Source: Flabesymbios commensalis (taxonomy: Eukaryota > Annelida > Polychaeta > Terebellida > Flabelligeridae). Taken from it: DNA of 64,000 nt. This document shows positions 11,801 through 22,429 of this stretch, one piece after another (the stretch's first letter is position 1; each line of letters opens with the position of its first letter). The stretch spans positions 79,557,028 through 79,621,027 of the forward strand of contig OZ024903.1 of assembly GCA_964017125.1 (NCBI GenBank), given 5' to 3'. The position numbers were made by a program, and so were the translations under genes. The notes under the pieces are model-generated. The model saw nothing but the letters and a program-made list of their open reading frames with translations, did not search any database and was not told where the DNA came from.

Positions 11801-14800
11801 GAAAAATTGTGCTTTAGTGTTTCCACAAAATGTAGACTGTCAATTTTTATGTCAACAAACACATACAGCATGCTAATGCCAGCTGTGGTGTCAATTGGAA
11901 CTGAAACAGGAAGACAATCATATTATCTTTAAGGTTGCCAGTGACAAAATTCAAGGAATTTAAAAGACCAGATTTTATAAGACCAATTCAAACATGAAAA
12001 CACTAAGCAAAAATATGTATGATTTTATAGTATTAAAGTGAAGCTTACTGTTGGCATAAATTTTAGTACATGTACATAAAATACTGCAGTCCGTGAGATG
12101 AGTTCTAATGTAAAACTGATATCATCGCAAGAGGATCCAATGTTCCAATGGGATGGGATGGGACATTTTACAATGAAAACAATTTTGTTGCAAGTATTTT
12201 GAGGTTATCTTGAAAAAAGTCACAAAATGACTGGACTACTAAAACAGTTCAGAAACCCTTTTCATTAAAAAAATTGTTTTTGACAAATGATTAATGTATA
12301 AGTATTTGAAAGAAATTTGGGGCAAAACATCAATTTTCTGACTGTGATGCATTGGTACTCAAAGTGTTTTACCTACCAAAACTGTGAGTGTCATAATTCA
12401 CCTTGTTTTTTATGGGTACAATATACATTTTTAGCCAAGCTATTGTCAACATAGTTTCGGTTCTCATTTTTATATCACACACCTAGTTAACGATAACCCT
12501 TGTCTTGATGAATTGTCAGGCCGTTATTTTCAATAACTTGATGCTAGCATTGCTATCGCAATTTCCAGCTTCATATGATAAAAAATATTTCCATTTTTGA
12601 AAAAACACACAAAAAGAATTATTTGATTACGTGTGTATAAGGATAAACTTATTTGTTAATTTCACTGACAGTTTACTTGAGCTGAAACTTCCCTTGAATA
12701 ATATAACATGGCTCCCTGCTGTATTGCCCCCAGTTATAATGGCAGCCCCACCTCCTGCCAAGCAAATTGTTGGAAAGGATTTCCACCAAAGTTAAATCCC
12801 GTTACACAATGCCAACCGCGGTATCTGCCATTCGCCAATGGTTTTGAATTCAAAATGTCACTTTTGTTATTATGGTTCACTCCGATCGTATTGCCAACAG
12901 GCTTAATTTATTAGACATTGTGACTGTTAAATAAACACTCTTGATCAATCAACAATCGCAGCCTGTTCTGCAGTTCATTGCACACACACGACAGTAGGCA
13001 CAAGCGTTCACAAGTAAGGGAAAGTGTGACAGAGATAAAACACTGGGTAGAGGGGACCTACTAATTGGCGAATAAAACAGAACATGTTGATCACTAGGCC
13101 TACACCTGCTTATACCAGCAGACAAAAGCAGTTAGCCCAACGTTTATTTAATCTTCGGAATTCACATTGATAAACCACTGAACCAATGTCTGCCCAAGGA
13201 GGCAACCTCCTTGGTCTGTTGTAACATACACCTATGTCTGACACAAAACGAACAAAATTAAATTGTTTCTCATCATGTCAGTAGGCCCATATATATTTAC
13301 CAATAAGTGATCAAGCAATAATTACTTTGAAATAATAACTCGGCAGGTAAGAGATCCATTGCTTGTACAATGTTGGGCCAACATTGCAAACACTAGTTGG
13401 TCAACAATATTATTTTACGCAGAGATTTAGGCCCAGTGCAGACGCTTGATGTAAACTACCACTCTATTGACTTTAACTCAAGTTCGACTCATAAGTTGGA
13501 AGTAAAATAATAACATAAAGCACAGAATAATTTCAGACACTCGCATCACCTGCTGACATATAACACTTGATCGTCCAACGCGCAGTGTGAACGGAATGTC
13601 ACACCTATTGTTTTTAAACACTGACTGGCGCCTCTGAAATATTCTTTTGATCCCGGGAATACAAAAACATATAAATTAAATTAACCCCAATTCAAATGTC
13701 AATCATTATTTAGTGTTATTTTCTCGTGCATTAATAAATATTATTTTTATGTACAGTGCTCTAAATAACAAAAATATAGGGTCTACTGTACTTTTTTGTA
13801 TTACTATAAACAGAATGCATGAGAACACTCAAGAATTAATCTCAGTCAGCTGGCATATATTTACCCCCCTCACGATAATGCCACCCCGTCATAATGCCAA
13901 AAAATGGCAGGGTCCCAACATTGGCATTATATCGAGGTGGTACTGTATATGGCCATGGCCTACCAAGACCAAAGGTAAAATATAATTTCTGGTGTGTATC
14001 TCACCAAGACAACTGTGTCCATAATGAATGAGGAGATCGGCTCCGAGAGCCTTAGCAGTGAAATCATCTACACAACAAGCACCATACGTCACGTCCCCCA
14101 TAATTACTGTATCAGCTTCTGTAAAACTAAAAAAACAATAATTCAGGTCAATATTTTCCTGGTACAGAAATTCAACAATATCAAACTGTTTTTTTTATTA
14201 ATACTTCGGATTCTTACTTTTCAATGATGTCCGCTATTGTACAAGCAAATAGCAAAAGACCTTCTGGAAATTGCAGAGCCACTAAAAAACAAAAAAAACA
14301 GTGTTAAACAGATGTGATAGTAGTAGCATAGAACAAGAGCCATGCAGTTCTGGTTTTCAGTGTATTAAATATATTTTGAACTGAACATTCAAATCTTATA
14401 TTACGTGCTGAATTGTGTGAAAAATGAACATTGCCAAGCTTTGTAAATGTGTGCAGTTTACATATTAGCAAAGTCTTAACAAGAATGATTCAGTTGTAAT
14501 CAGCAGGATGGTGAGTGGTTAATTTTAAAGATACAGTAATATATAGTTATAAAGAGCAAAATCTATTCAAATAATTTCAAGAGCAAGCTAAATATTGTCA
14601 GGGAACTGATTAGGTACATCTCACTATAGCAAAATTAATTGAAACTTTGAGACCCTCAGAATCACTCTTACTGGTAACTCTATTATAATGAAATGAAAAT
14701 ATTCAAAAATGTAGCAAGACACCTTACAATCACGGCCACTATGACCCCCATGTGACAGAACCCCACTTTTCTGTCCATCTGTCAAAACATGCAATAGAAA

Positions 14801-17800
14801 GAAAAAACAAGAGGACTGAAGTCCTATATCATCCCCCGCCAGAAATTAGGTTGGAGTTTTTTGCGGTCACAAATATTTAAAAAGTCGACTTGTGGTGGCC
14901 ATTTTAAATTTCAGTAAAATCACCTACACATTATGTATTTTTTGAGTTTTTGTGCCCACAAACAATTATGAAGTTCATGCATGGCGGCCTTTTGAATTTC
15001 TGTAAAAATTTGAAAAAATCACATGCACACCTCCATATTGTGTGGAGCGTTATTGTAAAATTTAAATAATTTACGACTTAAGTTTTTGTTATATTGGCCA
15101 AGAGATGTAGGTAAATAAGTGGGTCAAAGGTCATAACCCCCAAAAGGCACATCTACACAACCTGATGTGTGTATGCAATATGAAGAAATCCTCCCATGGG
15201 TTTTTGAGATATGCTCAGCTAACGAAAATGTGATAGACGTACCTCTGCACAGACATCCAGATAAGGCCATAACCCCCCCCCCATCCTGGATTTCGTTAAG
15301 CGGGGGATAAAAATCATGAGTAATTGAACCGATGTTGGTTTAATGCTGGGATGATGTCATTGGGCAGTACTAAAACAGCGGTTAGAACTACGTCTGAGCT
15401 TGTTTGTGGAGGTGAGGTTCAGTACCATATACTATACAATAACAAACAAAGAGGCCTGAAGTCCTAAAGCATCCCCTCCATAAATCAGTTTTTTTTAGTT
15501 TTTGCGCCACAAATAATAACAAGAGGACTGAAGTCCTATATCATCCCCCGCCATAAATAAAATTAGAGTTTTTTTTGGTCACAAATATTTAAAAAGTCGA
15601 CTTGTGATGGCCATTTTAAATTTCAGTAAAATCCCCTGCACATTATTTCAACATCAATTTTTGAGTTTTTGAGCCCACCAAAAATTATTAAGTTCATGCA
15701 TGGCGGCCATTTTGAATTTACACTAAAAACCTTGAAAAAATCACATGCACATCTTCATATCGTGGAGAATGTGATTGCAAAATTTGAATAATTTACAACT
15801 TTAATTTTTTGTGTTTTAGCGTTTACCAAAAAATTGAAGTTGATCCGTGGCGGCCATTTTGAATTTCAGTAAAACCTTGAAAAAGTCACCTGCACATCTC
15901 CCTATGGTTGGGAATGCGATAGTAATATTTGAATAATTTCTGACTTCAAGTTTTAAAGTTTTTGCGCCCACAAAAAATTCTGGAGTTGACATCTGGCGGC
16001 CATTTTAAATTTTGGTAGCATCTTTAAAAAATCAATTGCACATCCACATGTTGCTAGGAATGTGATGCTGAAATTTAAAAAAAATTGACCAAACTAATTT
16101 TTTGTGTTTTTCGCCCACCAAAAAATTGAAGTTGGTCCGTGGCACCCATTTTCAATTTCAGTAAAACCTTGAAAATGTCACCTGCACATCTCCATATGGT
16201 TGGGAATGTGATAGTAAAATTTGAATAATATCTGACTTGAAGTTTTAGAGTTTTTGCGCCCACAAAATGTTTTAGAGTTGACCTCTGGCGGCCATTTTGA
16301 ATTTTGGTAGCATCCTTAAAAAAACACTTGCACATCCCCATGTTGCTAGGAATGTCATGCTAAAATTTCAGTTTTTCAGTTTTTGTGTCCACAAGAAAAC
16401 GTGGCCCGACTAAAATCCCCCTTCCCCTATGGGCGGGATAAAAAAGTCTTGTGGTGGTCATTTTAAATTGAGCCTGAACATTTCCATATCGTGGGGAGCG
16501 TGATTATAAAATTTTAAAAATTTCTAACTTCAAGTTTATACCCCCACAAAAAAATATCAAGTTGATCCATGGTAGTCATTTTGATGGCATCTTTAACAAG
16601 ACGCCAGCCAGCCACCATAATCCCCCGCCCCGCCCGCTTGATTTTACAGGGTGCATACTTCCCTGAAGTCTCAGATTCTGCTCTACAATAATGATCCATC
16701 TATCTAGATTACTGTTTATATTACAGATATTAAAGTCAATGATGGTTGGGAGTCAGCATCTTTTTAATTCGAGTAGGTTGCCATTAAAAGGGTATATATC
16801 CCTCACTGAAAACATACATTTCGCTTAATAGTATTTATTGGACTGGTATAAATCCTATGGATTTTTTGTTCCAAGGGCTGATGCTGTAAATTAATTTAAA
16901 GCATTTTATTAATGTTAAATTTTGTTGGAAGATTTTAATTTTATGTGTTTTTCTCTAGCAAAAAAAAAACATTTTTCCCCCTAAGAAGTGACCCATTTTT
17001 CAAGTGCGCCTGCTCTAAAACTATATTCCTAGGGTTTCGAAAGGGGCGCGTAAATGGTGATGGTACACGGTTTAGACAATGACTCACTTTGCTTCTACTG
17101 TGCACGTTTAAAAACTTTACTAACAATCGGTCCATTTTTTTTTGTCAGCCATTTTACATTTATGCAAATTTGTACCGAATGTCCGGTACTTAAAAAAGTT
17201 GAAATCATATTATTTTTTGTATCAGAAAAGTTAAAGAAGTGAACAAATAACTTTTATCATCATGATTTTCAAAATTATGCCAATTGTGAAGGTTAGAGCA
17301 TCTAGCTTTCTGGCACGGTTTGTTCGGTATCAGGCATATCAAATATCATAATCGGCCAATGTGAATTTTATCAAGTTGAAAATTTACATAGGATATCCCT
17401 ACCTGAAACCGCACATTTTATTTTGTAGTAATGGTCTAGCTATATGGCACGGTTTGTCAGATATCAGGAATATTAAAGTTAATTATGGCCGATAATCGGC
17501 CATTTTTAATTTGATCAAGTTGAAATTACTCAGAGCATATCCCTACCTCAAACCGCACATTTTATTTTATAGTAATGGTCTAGCTATCTGGCATAGTTTG
17601 CCAAATATCAGGAAGATTAAAGTTAATTATGGCGATGGTCGGCCAATTAAGTCGGTAAAATTTCAAAAACCCCAAAAGGCACATCTCCACCCCCTAAGGA
17701 AATGTGTGTGTCAAAAATTAAAGAAATCCATGCTCGGGCTAGAGTTCTGCTCTGGAAACGAAAATGCGGAATTAATTATGGCCGAAGGTTGGCCAATTAC

Positions 17801-20800
17801 GTAGCTGAAATTTCAAAAACCTCAAAAGGCACATTTCCACCCCCTGAGGGATGTGTGTGTCAAAAATTAAAGAAATCCATGCTCGGGTTACAGAGTTCTG
17901 CTCCGGAAACGAAACTGTGGACGCCGAACGGACAGACGGACATCCGAGGCGATGCCAATACCCCCCGCCCCCACTTCGTCGGGCGGGGGATAAAAACTAA
18001 CTTGCACATCCACATGTTTTTAGGAATATAAATACAAATTTTAAAAAAATTGACCACTAGTTTTTGTGTGGCGCCTGATGACGGAATGCCAAATCAACTA
18101 AAGTCCCCCTCCCCCTACAGGCGAGGAAAAAAAAATGTATCATCATTCTATCTCATTCTATACACCTGTAATACACATCTATCTCTGAACAAAATTAATA
18201 TACATGTATGGTAATACATGTATATTACACTTCCAGGTAATTGTCAAAATTTCAGAGGATTTAGTAAGGGCTCAAAATAGTATATTAGTCAGGGCTCAAA
18301 ATACTCACTATTGTGATCCCTAGTAAGAATGGCCACGGACTAGTAATATTCAGAACACACTAGTCTTGTTTACAAGTAAAAATGCTGAATTTTAAAGCGA
18401 CACAATCAGGCCAATATCACCATTCTTAATCTGGCTTCTTGATATGGCCATAATATGTCAACATATCCATAGACTAGAATTGCGCAAGTTTTTTTAACTT
18501 TTGTGTTGCGCATTTAAAAGAGAAATAAGGACAGAGATTTAATTTCAGAAATCCAAAATAAGAAATACAGGAATAACCGATAAACAGGGTTATCGGTACA
18601 CTTCCTATGTTGCAACAACAACCCAAAATTCAAAAGACCTACGCAATTCACACATTATGGACATATTAAGAAGACAAAATAAAAAATGAAGGTTTCGGCC
18701 TGATCTTGTTGCTTTGAACTTTAAATATTTCTTAGAAAAAAATAGTTGAACAATTGACTCACGATACCACACTAAGAATGATCCATCACAGACACAGCAC
18801 AGCACTTTTTGCTGCATAGTCTTAAAAAATTATCTTCTTTTAAATGTTTTTTATCAAATCTGAACAAATACAACATAATGCAGGACTAGTGCGGTAATAA
18901 TAGTGGCGGACTAGTGAATTTTTGCTATTACTAGTCCGACTTTTTAGTAAAAAAATTAATTATATTTCTAGCCCTGTTTAATGGTTGCTAAGCAATGTGT
19001 TAGATAGTAGGGCGTGTAGACGTGTTTTGCAAGCCCAAAAAACGTCACAACACGCCCTAGAATTTACTACATCGCCCTGTCAAAACTATCCTGCTTATAC
19101 TAGTAAAGGGGGTGTTGCACACCCTGTTTCACACCCTCAATTTTTTTCACACACTCTGTCAGCAGAATCCTAGCTAACACGTGTTGCTATGTTGTTTAAA
19201 TATGGGTGTGAAAATCAAACAATTTGATCTCTTTGAAATTGAACTGTAGAAAATGTGTATATTTGCAAGGGAAATTATAGATCTATGATAATCATGGATA
19301 ATTTTGCAGTACTAACCTCTGCTAACATTGTTAGACTTGATCTTCCAAATAGTTTTTGGTATCTCAAAATTGTAGTTGTCTGGCAACTAGAGTGATAAGA
19401 TAAATACAAAAATGAGTATAACAATGAGTAACTTATAAGTGTTAGGTGTTCTTTATAAGATAAAGGCTGAATGAATCATCAATTAGATGATGGCTTATGG
19501 TGGGGGTACCAAATAACATCTGGAAACTCTTGTCCAAAATTTAGAAATGATTGTAATGTAACTTTTCATTCATTGCTGAATACAACACAATTTTTTTTAA
19601 AAGTCTGCTTTAAATTTTGATTTATAATCCTAAATTGACCAACTTGAGTGGGCAATAGTGTTGGAATGATCAAAGCATAATTTTAGTCCTTCAGATTACA
19701 TTTTTCAGATGACCTCATACAATTACAATGTATGAAGTGAAAAACACAAGCCCAAAATAAAAAAGATTGTGGAACAATATGTATGTTCAGATCAGAGGAC
19801 ACATTTTGTATTATCAGGCTTTAGCCATGATTGGTTTATGTGAAAGGTCATCACTTACTTTCTGTCACAGGGGCTTGTCACAGGCCAAAATGGCCACTAA
19901 ACGGCCATTTTAAAATTGTTCGCTCCCAAAAGTTAATCAAGTCATTGGCTGACATAGCTGAACAATTTGCCTAATTAAAAGAAATCTGATGGAAGTTTTT
20001 GCCTGAAACGCGTTAACGAGCTTTTCTTCGTCAGTGGCCATAGTAATACAAGGGTTAATGATATGGATAATATGGGAATCAAAATGTCACAAAAAATGGT
20101 GTTATCTGATGGCTATGTAAAGTATGAGGAAGCAGAAGTTCATAGATCAGCTATCATGCAAGATTTCCGAGATAATTAGAAAAAAAAATTAAATAGCCAA
20201 CTGGCGGCCATTTTGGATTTTATAACTGCAAAATTTGTCATGGGTCATCCTTGTGTGAGACATTAAATTTTGTTTTATATTCATGGTCCAGCTATTTTGC
20301 ATTTTTCTGAGTTAAGTTAATATCAAAAAAATTATTAGAATTCAAAATGGCCACTAAATGGCCATTTTGAAAGCGGCGGCAGCGGCGGTGGACTGTGTGG
20401 AATACAGTAAGCAGCCCGCCTCGGTGAAGGCTGCTTAATTATCATGAAAATTAGTGGGGATTCACTGAGACATAAGTGCTCGTTTTTGGAAGATTTGAGG
20501 TGAGAGCCAGCAGGACACCCACCTAGAAAATCTACAGAGACCATCATTTTATTTAAGTGCCCGAAATAAATTGCCCTGGGGTAATAAGAAACCTTTTGGC
20601 AAAATCTAACGAGCCACAAGGGCACAGTCATGCAGCTAATAGAGAGCCCTGCAATAAATTTGGGCTTTCCTCAAAATCGAGCACTGGAAATTAACAAAAA
20701 TCATGTTCTATGAGAATTGTTTTTTTATTCAATTGAGATTATAGTTCTTGATTTTAGACTAAGAGATGCAGGAATTAATACATGTCTTAAGAAAATGTAT

Positions 20801-21233
20801 AATTTTTTAAAATTTCAAATGCAACAAAATCATCAGGATTAGCACTCTAAGATAGGGTCTGTCGGGCAACAAGAAACAAAGAATACTTTTCTTGAGGCCT
20901 ATCAAGTGTCGTGAAACTAAATTAATAAAATACTGTGATTTGAAACTGTCGCCAGTTATATAAAGATTTTTTCAAAAGCACTGGCTTTTAAAATTAAATT
21001 ATCAAGGTAAGATTTCAAAAGCCTGGTTCTTGGATATTTAAAATCACATACTGCAGTATGAGAGTCACAAATTGCTAACAGTCATGATTATTAAGTTGTC
21101 CTCAAAAATCAGGTTTTTTTAATTTAAATGATTGAAGATCAAAAATGACAGAAATGACCTACCAGTTTTACTGCCTTTTGTAGATCAGGATTTTGCAAGA
21201 TATCATCAGGGATTTGACTGATTACTTTTCTTC
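5777..21233 (-). CDS. DPH1: DPH1, 2-(3-amino-3-carboxypropyl)histidine synthase subunit 1, internal exons 2-7 (partial gene)
   Basis: DPH1 pairs with DPH2 as a cytosolic radical-SAM [4Fe-4S] enzyme. It transfers the 3-amino-3-carboxypropyl group from S-adenosylmethionine to a histidine of eEF2, the first step of diphthamide synthesis. Six minus-strand exons, 604 nt and about 201 codons in all, follow the family order: [58 protein letters not shown], then [18 protein letters not shown]. Two of the three cluster cysteines are visible, in GACC and LGCTSP. The third, in the family motif ACPRLSIDWG, belongs to exons left of the window. All junctions are GT/AG and phases match. No stop or frameshift is seen, so the gene looks functional. 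The start-codon exon (right of 21233) was not found. Exon numbers assume one coding exon upstream. Introns are 1776, 5035, 91, 2104 and 5847 bp. Confidence 0.93.
5899..8456. other. DPH1 intron 6, left part: low-copy AT-rich DNA
   Basis: The stretch is AT-rich with several TAATTATAAT-type runs. I see no exon, inverted-repeat element or tandem array. It ends at the TA next to the pogo-like element at 8457. Confidence 0.5.
8457..10140. mobile_element. pogo/Tigger-like element with TA duplication
   Basis: The left end, after TA, reads CAGTAGTCCCCCTCTGATCC. The right end inverted reads CAGTACTCCCTCCAGATGCG. Both are flanked by TA (8455-8456 and 10141-10142). The ends share CAGTA.TCCC and several GTCGCATCTGGAGGG-type motifs. 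Phrases such as AATTTCAAAAAGT.GTATCTTTAGA recur at 9700 and 9950. No intact transposase was recognised. Assignment rests on the TA duplication and CAGTA ends. Confidence 0.6.
8862..8925. repeat. Short repeat, first copy (TATTATCCCTAATAAACG)
   Basis: TATTATCCCTAATAAACG is followed by a GGAGACACAGTTGGG block and TTTATTATA. The same arrangement recurs at about 25007-25068, which marks a small dispersed family. Confidence 0.5.
10170..10806. repeat. Pair of ~110-bp direct repeats flanking a coding-like segment
   Basis: The block at about 10170-10280 (TCAATGCAGCTGCATG, CCTC..AGTG.TC.A.ACTCCTGA, CATCTCTGCCAAAACG) recurs at about 10695-10806. The copies differ at roughly one base in six. Between them lies the small open segment at 10328. 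I could not tell whether they are the ends of one element or two copies of a longer repeat. Confidence 0.6.
10328..10677 (+). pseudogene. Coding-like segment of unknown origin
   Basis: An ATG at 10328 opens 58 codons to TAA at 10502. The same frame then stays open for 57 more codons to TGA at 10675. The first part is rich in charged residues with a likely amphipathic helix ([17 protein letters not shown]). The second has a CxxC-like pair (LYCGEERCG). The acceptor-like tract TATTTTTTCTGTAAAG sits just upstream. I recognise no family. A chance frame is possible at this length. It lies in the long DPH1 intron on the opposite strand, so it is more likely a decayed element or retrocopy than a host exon. 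Confidence 0.25.
10807..11005. repeat. Single HINE-type unit plus a small hairpin repeat
   Basis: At 10805-10925 there is one diverged core unit (ATAATGGCAGATAGTTGGCC, ACCGCACATTTTGTTTCA, CTAGCTATCTGGCACAG) related to 17290-17640. It is followed at about 10926-10995 by a foldback with arms ATCAACTTTAGTC and GACCTAAAGTCGATCC. A similar foldback occurs at 52872. Confidence 0.5.
11006..11745. other. DPH1 intron 6, right part
   Basis: I see no gene or clear repeat boundary. There is a diverged 'AATAATTGCCAATAGTTGGCCATTTTGG' type phrase at 11140-11170, another stray core-unit remnant. The remainder is AT-rich low-copy sequence up to the exon 6 donor. Confidence 0.45.
11746..11900 (-). CDS. DPH1: DPH1 exon 6
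   Basis: The exon has 155 bp. The acceptor is CCTGTTTCAG at 11910-11901 and the donor is GTAATG from 11745 down. It starts with two bases that complete a valine codon begun in exon 5 and ends on a codon boundary. It encodes [20 protein letters not shown] and later [13 protein letters not shown], both strongly diagnostic of DPH1. The hydrophobic YVFVDI and VIVSTIQF strands belong to the central Rossmann-like domain known for the family. Confidence 0.95.
11901..14004. other. DPH1 intron 5
   Basis: This is a 2104-bp intron of mostly low-copy DNA. At 13880-13947 a possible pogo-like terminus reads, inverted, TACAGTACCACCTCGATATA, with ATAATGCC motifs. A weak partner may lie at about 12700-12760, where TATAATGGCAGCCCC occurs. 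The pairing is uncertain. A short fragment of the palindromic MITE family (ATGTTGGGCCAACATTGC) lies at 13370-13390. Confidence 0.4.
14005..14126 (-). CDS. DPH1: DPH1 exon 5
   Basis: The exon has 122 bp. The acceptor is TTTTTTTAG just above 14126 and the donor is GTGAGATAC from 14004 down. A nearer AG at 14119-14120 would break the frame with exon 4, so the outer acceptor was chosen. The exon starts and ends in phase 1. It encodes [18 protein letters not shown] and then [24 protein letters not shown] holds the first iron-sulfur cysteine of the family, and HYGHSCL is an invariant block. Confidence 0.96.
14218..14281 (-). CDS. DPH1: DPH1 exon 4
   Basis: The exon is only 64 bp, between acceptor GTTTTTTAG above 14281 and donor GTAAGAATC below 14218. 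It encodes [20 protein letters not shown] with split codons at both ends: V with exon 3 and N with exon 5. It matches the family block '[15 protein letters not shown]'. The following intron is only 91 bp, far shorter than the rest. Confidence 0.95.
14282..14805. other. DPH1 intron 3, proximal part
   Basis: This is low-copy AT-rich sequence. I see no element until AACAAGAGGACTG at 14806. Confidence 0.4.
14806..15312 (+). mobile_element. Short hairpin-ended HINE-like element
   Basis: It begins AACAAGAGGACTGAAGTCCT, which contains a small palindrome, followed by ATCATCCCCCGCC. It ends with a degenerate C-run/GCGGGGGATAAAA hairpin at about 15272-15312. The ends pair as ATCCCCCGCC/GGCGGGGGAT. The interior has two GGCC-ATTTT modules and the right arm CAAAAGGCACATCTA, GAGATATGCTC and AACGAAAA. 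That links it to the three large copies, whose left ends also start AACAAGA. Confidence 0.65.
15445..18131 (+). mobile_element. Nested cluster of hairpin-ended HINE-like elements
   Basis: An outer element starts at about 15445 (AACAAAGAGGCCTGAAGTCC). It is split by a second one at 15518-16444 that again starts AACAAGAGGACTGAAGTCCT and ends GGGCGGGATAAAA. Inside are repeated ~145-bp units with TGGCGGCCATTTTGAATTT and CACCTGCACATCTCCATA. Another element at about 17290-17995 has three TAGTAATGGTCTAGC units and a duplicated right arm (17656-17760 and 17804-17910). It ends in the hairpin at 17961-17990. The outer sequence resumes at 17996 and ends in a degenerate hairpin at about 18102-18131. The nesting order is inferred from reappearing flanks. 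Confidence 0.6.
18290..18976. mobile_element. hAT-like non-autonomous element
   Basis: The ends are CAGGGCTCAAAATAC and, inverted, CAGGGCTAGAAATAT: 12 of 15 positions match and both begin with CAGGGCT. The subterminal motif GGACTAGT or ACTAGTCCG recurs near both ends. I could not see a clean target duplication. A partial copy of the left end (AGGGCTCAAAATAG) lies just outside at 18268. No transposase is visible. Confidence 0.55.
19011..19066. repeat. Short inverted repeat
   Basis: TAGGGCGTGTAGACGTGTTTT pairs across about 10 bases with AAAAACGTCACAACACGCCCTA, with a few mismatches. Its role is unknown. Confidence 0.55.
19317..19386 (-). CDS. DPH1: DPH1 exon 3
   Basis: The exon has 70 bp. The acceptor is CTTATCACTCTAG above 19386 and the donor is GTTAGTACTG below 19317. 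It starts on a codon boundary and ends one base into the valine codon shared with exon 4. It encodes [18 protein letters not shown] followed by NNVSR. [14 protein letters not shown] is a highly conserved DPH1 segment. Confidence 0.95.
19387..19869. other. DPH1 intron 2, left part
   Basis: This is low-copy AT-rich sequence with no recognisable element. Confidence 0.4.
19870..20440 (+). mobile_element. Hairpin-ended element, family B copy 1
   Basis: The region includes AAAATGGCCACTAAACGGCC, AAACGCGTTAACGAGC, CTATCATGCAAGATTTCC and ATTTGTCATGGGT.ATCCTT, and a second AAAATGGCCACTAAATGGCC near 20345. It ends with AGCAGCCCGCCTCGG...GGCTGCTTAATT, a hairpin at 20410-20436. The same modules in the same order occur at 30330-31236. 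The left boundary is approximate. Confidence 0.6.
20441..21162. other. DPH1 intron 2, right part
   Basis: This is low-copy AT-rich sequence. No gene or element was recognised. Confidence 0.4.
21163..21233 (-). CDS. DPH1: DPH1 exon 2 (first recognised exon)
   Basis: The exon has 71 bp. The acceptor is AATTTTTCAG above 21233 and the donor is GTAGGTCAT below 21163. The first two bases complete a codon from a missing upstream exon. The rest encodes [17 protein letters not shown] and QKAVKL. It aligns with the family's RV.NQIP.EIL.N..L block just before the [11 protein letters not shown] segment. The upstream exon, with the start codon, was not identified between 21234 and about 26000. Confidence 0.92.
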
Positions 21234-21342
21234 CTGAAAAATTGAGCAAAAGGTATAAAATGAGGTAAAAATCTGCATTTTGTTGCCACAGTATTATTAC
21301 CTAGCTATTATTTATTAATCAACCCTTCTCCTGCTAAGTTAA

Positions 21343-21505
21343 TAAATTTTCACCGACTTGAAGTTGTGTCTCGCTACAAGGACTTAGCCAGGAAATGATA
21401 AAATGGAGTCCAGTCTTGTTGGAACAGGACGGGTTCTTGCACGGGTCTCTGGCTAAGTCCTTGTCTCGCTATGGCGACACACAACTTCAAGTAAGTGAAA
21501 ATTAC
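21343..21505. mobile_element. Foldback MITE
   Basis: The left arm runs AATTTTCACCGACTTGAAGT then TGTGTCTCGCTACAAGGACT. The right arm is its inverse, ending CACAACTTCAAGTAAGTG and AAAATTA. The arms are about 45 bp and surround about 70 bp containing TAAAATGGAGTCCAGTCTTG. It is non-coding and lies just outside DPH1 exon 2. Confidence 0.75.
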
Positions 21506-22429
21506 TCATATTTGTTTAATTTGAGATCTATCTCTAGCAAATCCTGATGTTTAGACACACGTTTTTGTACCCAATAATTATCAGTGATTTGATTGACTAA
21601 TAAAACAGGTTAAAATGACAATAGTCGCGATTAGCAGGATAAGGGTTAAAACTCGCCAGGTGGGGAAGACATGCATATACAATGGTATCAGAATATATCA
21701 GCCAGTTTATTAAAATCAGGTAAGATTACCTTAGCTAGAATGTGCATCTCTAATAGGCAATGCTTTAAGTGAGTCTACCACCCCATCACTATCAAACCAC
21801 TTTTAAACATATGTACATGTATATGTTGAAAGCACAGAGAGCTGGGGTGATAGACCTTTACTTTCCAGTTGACAAATATTTCGAAATAAGATGCCAGACG
21901 GCCACCATAATCCCCCTCCCCGCCCTGAACACTCACATTTTGTTTTACAGTAAGGGTGTAGCTGTCTAGCACAGTTTGCCATGTATTACAGAAATTGAAG
22001 TCAATGATAGCTGGAAATTCTCAAAAGCAACATCGGAAATGAAAACATGCATTTTGGTCAGCAAAATCTCTGATCACTTCCCTTACTTTATGACATAGGA
22101 TATAAAAAAAACATGAAACTCCAATAAATATTCATCATATAACTATTCCAAAACTATCTCCTGTAGATATAATATATAAAAAAAAAAAAAAAATTCCATA
22201 ACCTCCAAAATATATTAAATAGGGACACTAAAGCAGACCTAAATATAAAATACAACACAATTGACTAATCTTATCCCCAAGGCAATCAACATCTCGCCCC
22301 CCCCCCCCCCCCCCGGAAAAGAGTCACCCCCTCCCAATTTTTTTTTAAACTCGGAGAGACTACTCCGATATAAAAATAAATAAAAATGTAAAAAATGAGA
22401 AAAAAATGACCCCACCATGTCAATTTTTT
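21506..22429. other. Intergenic or intron 1: repeat scraps and poly-C
   Basis: At about 21885-21990 there is a fragment (GCCACCATAATCCCCCTCCC, CACATTTTGTTTTACAGTAA) related to the one at 16610-16720. A run of about 18 C lies at 22297-22315 and a T-rich segment at 22335-22350. No gene is seen. Confidence 0.45.

Noticed and set aside
13889-14101. Treating the 70-codon frame over DPH1 exon 5 as a gene of its own
   Set aside because: Only the part between the splice sites matches DPH1. The tail is intron sequence read past the donor at 14004.
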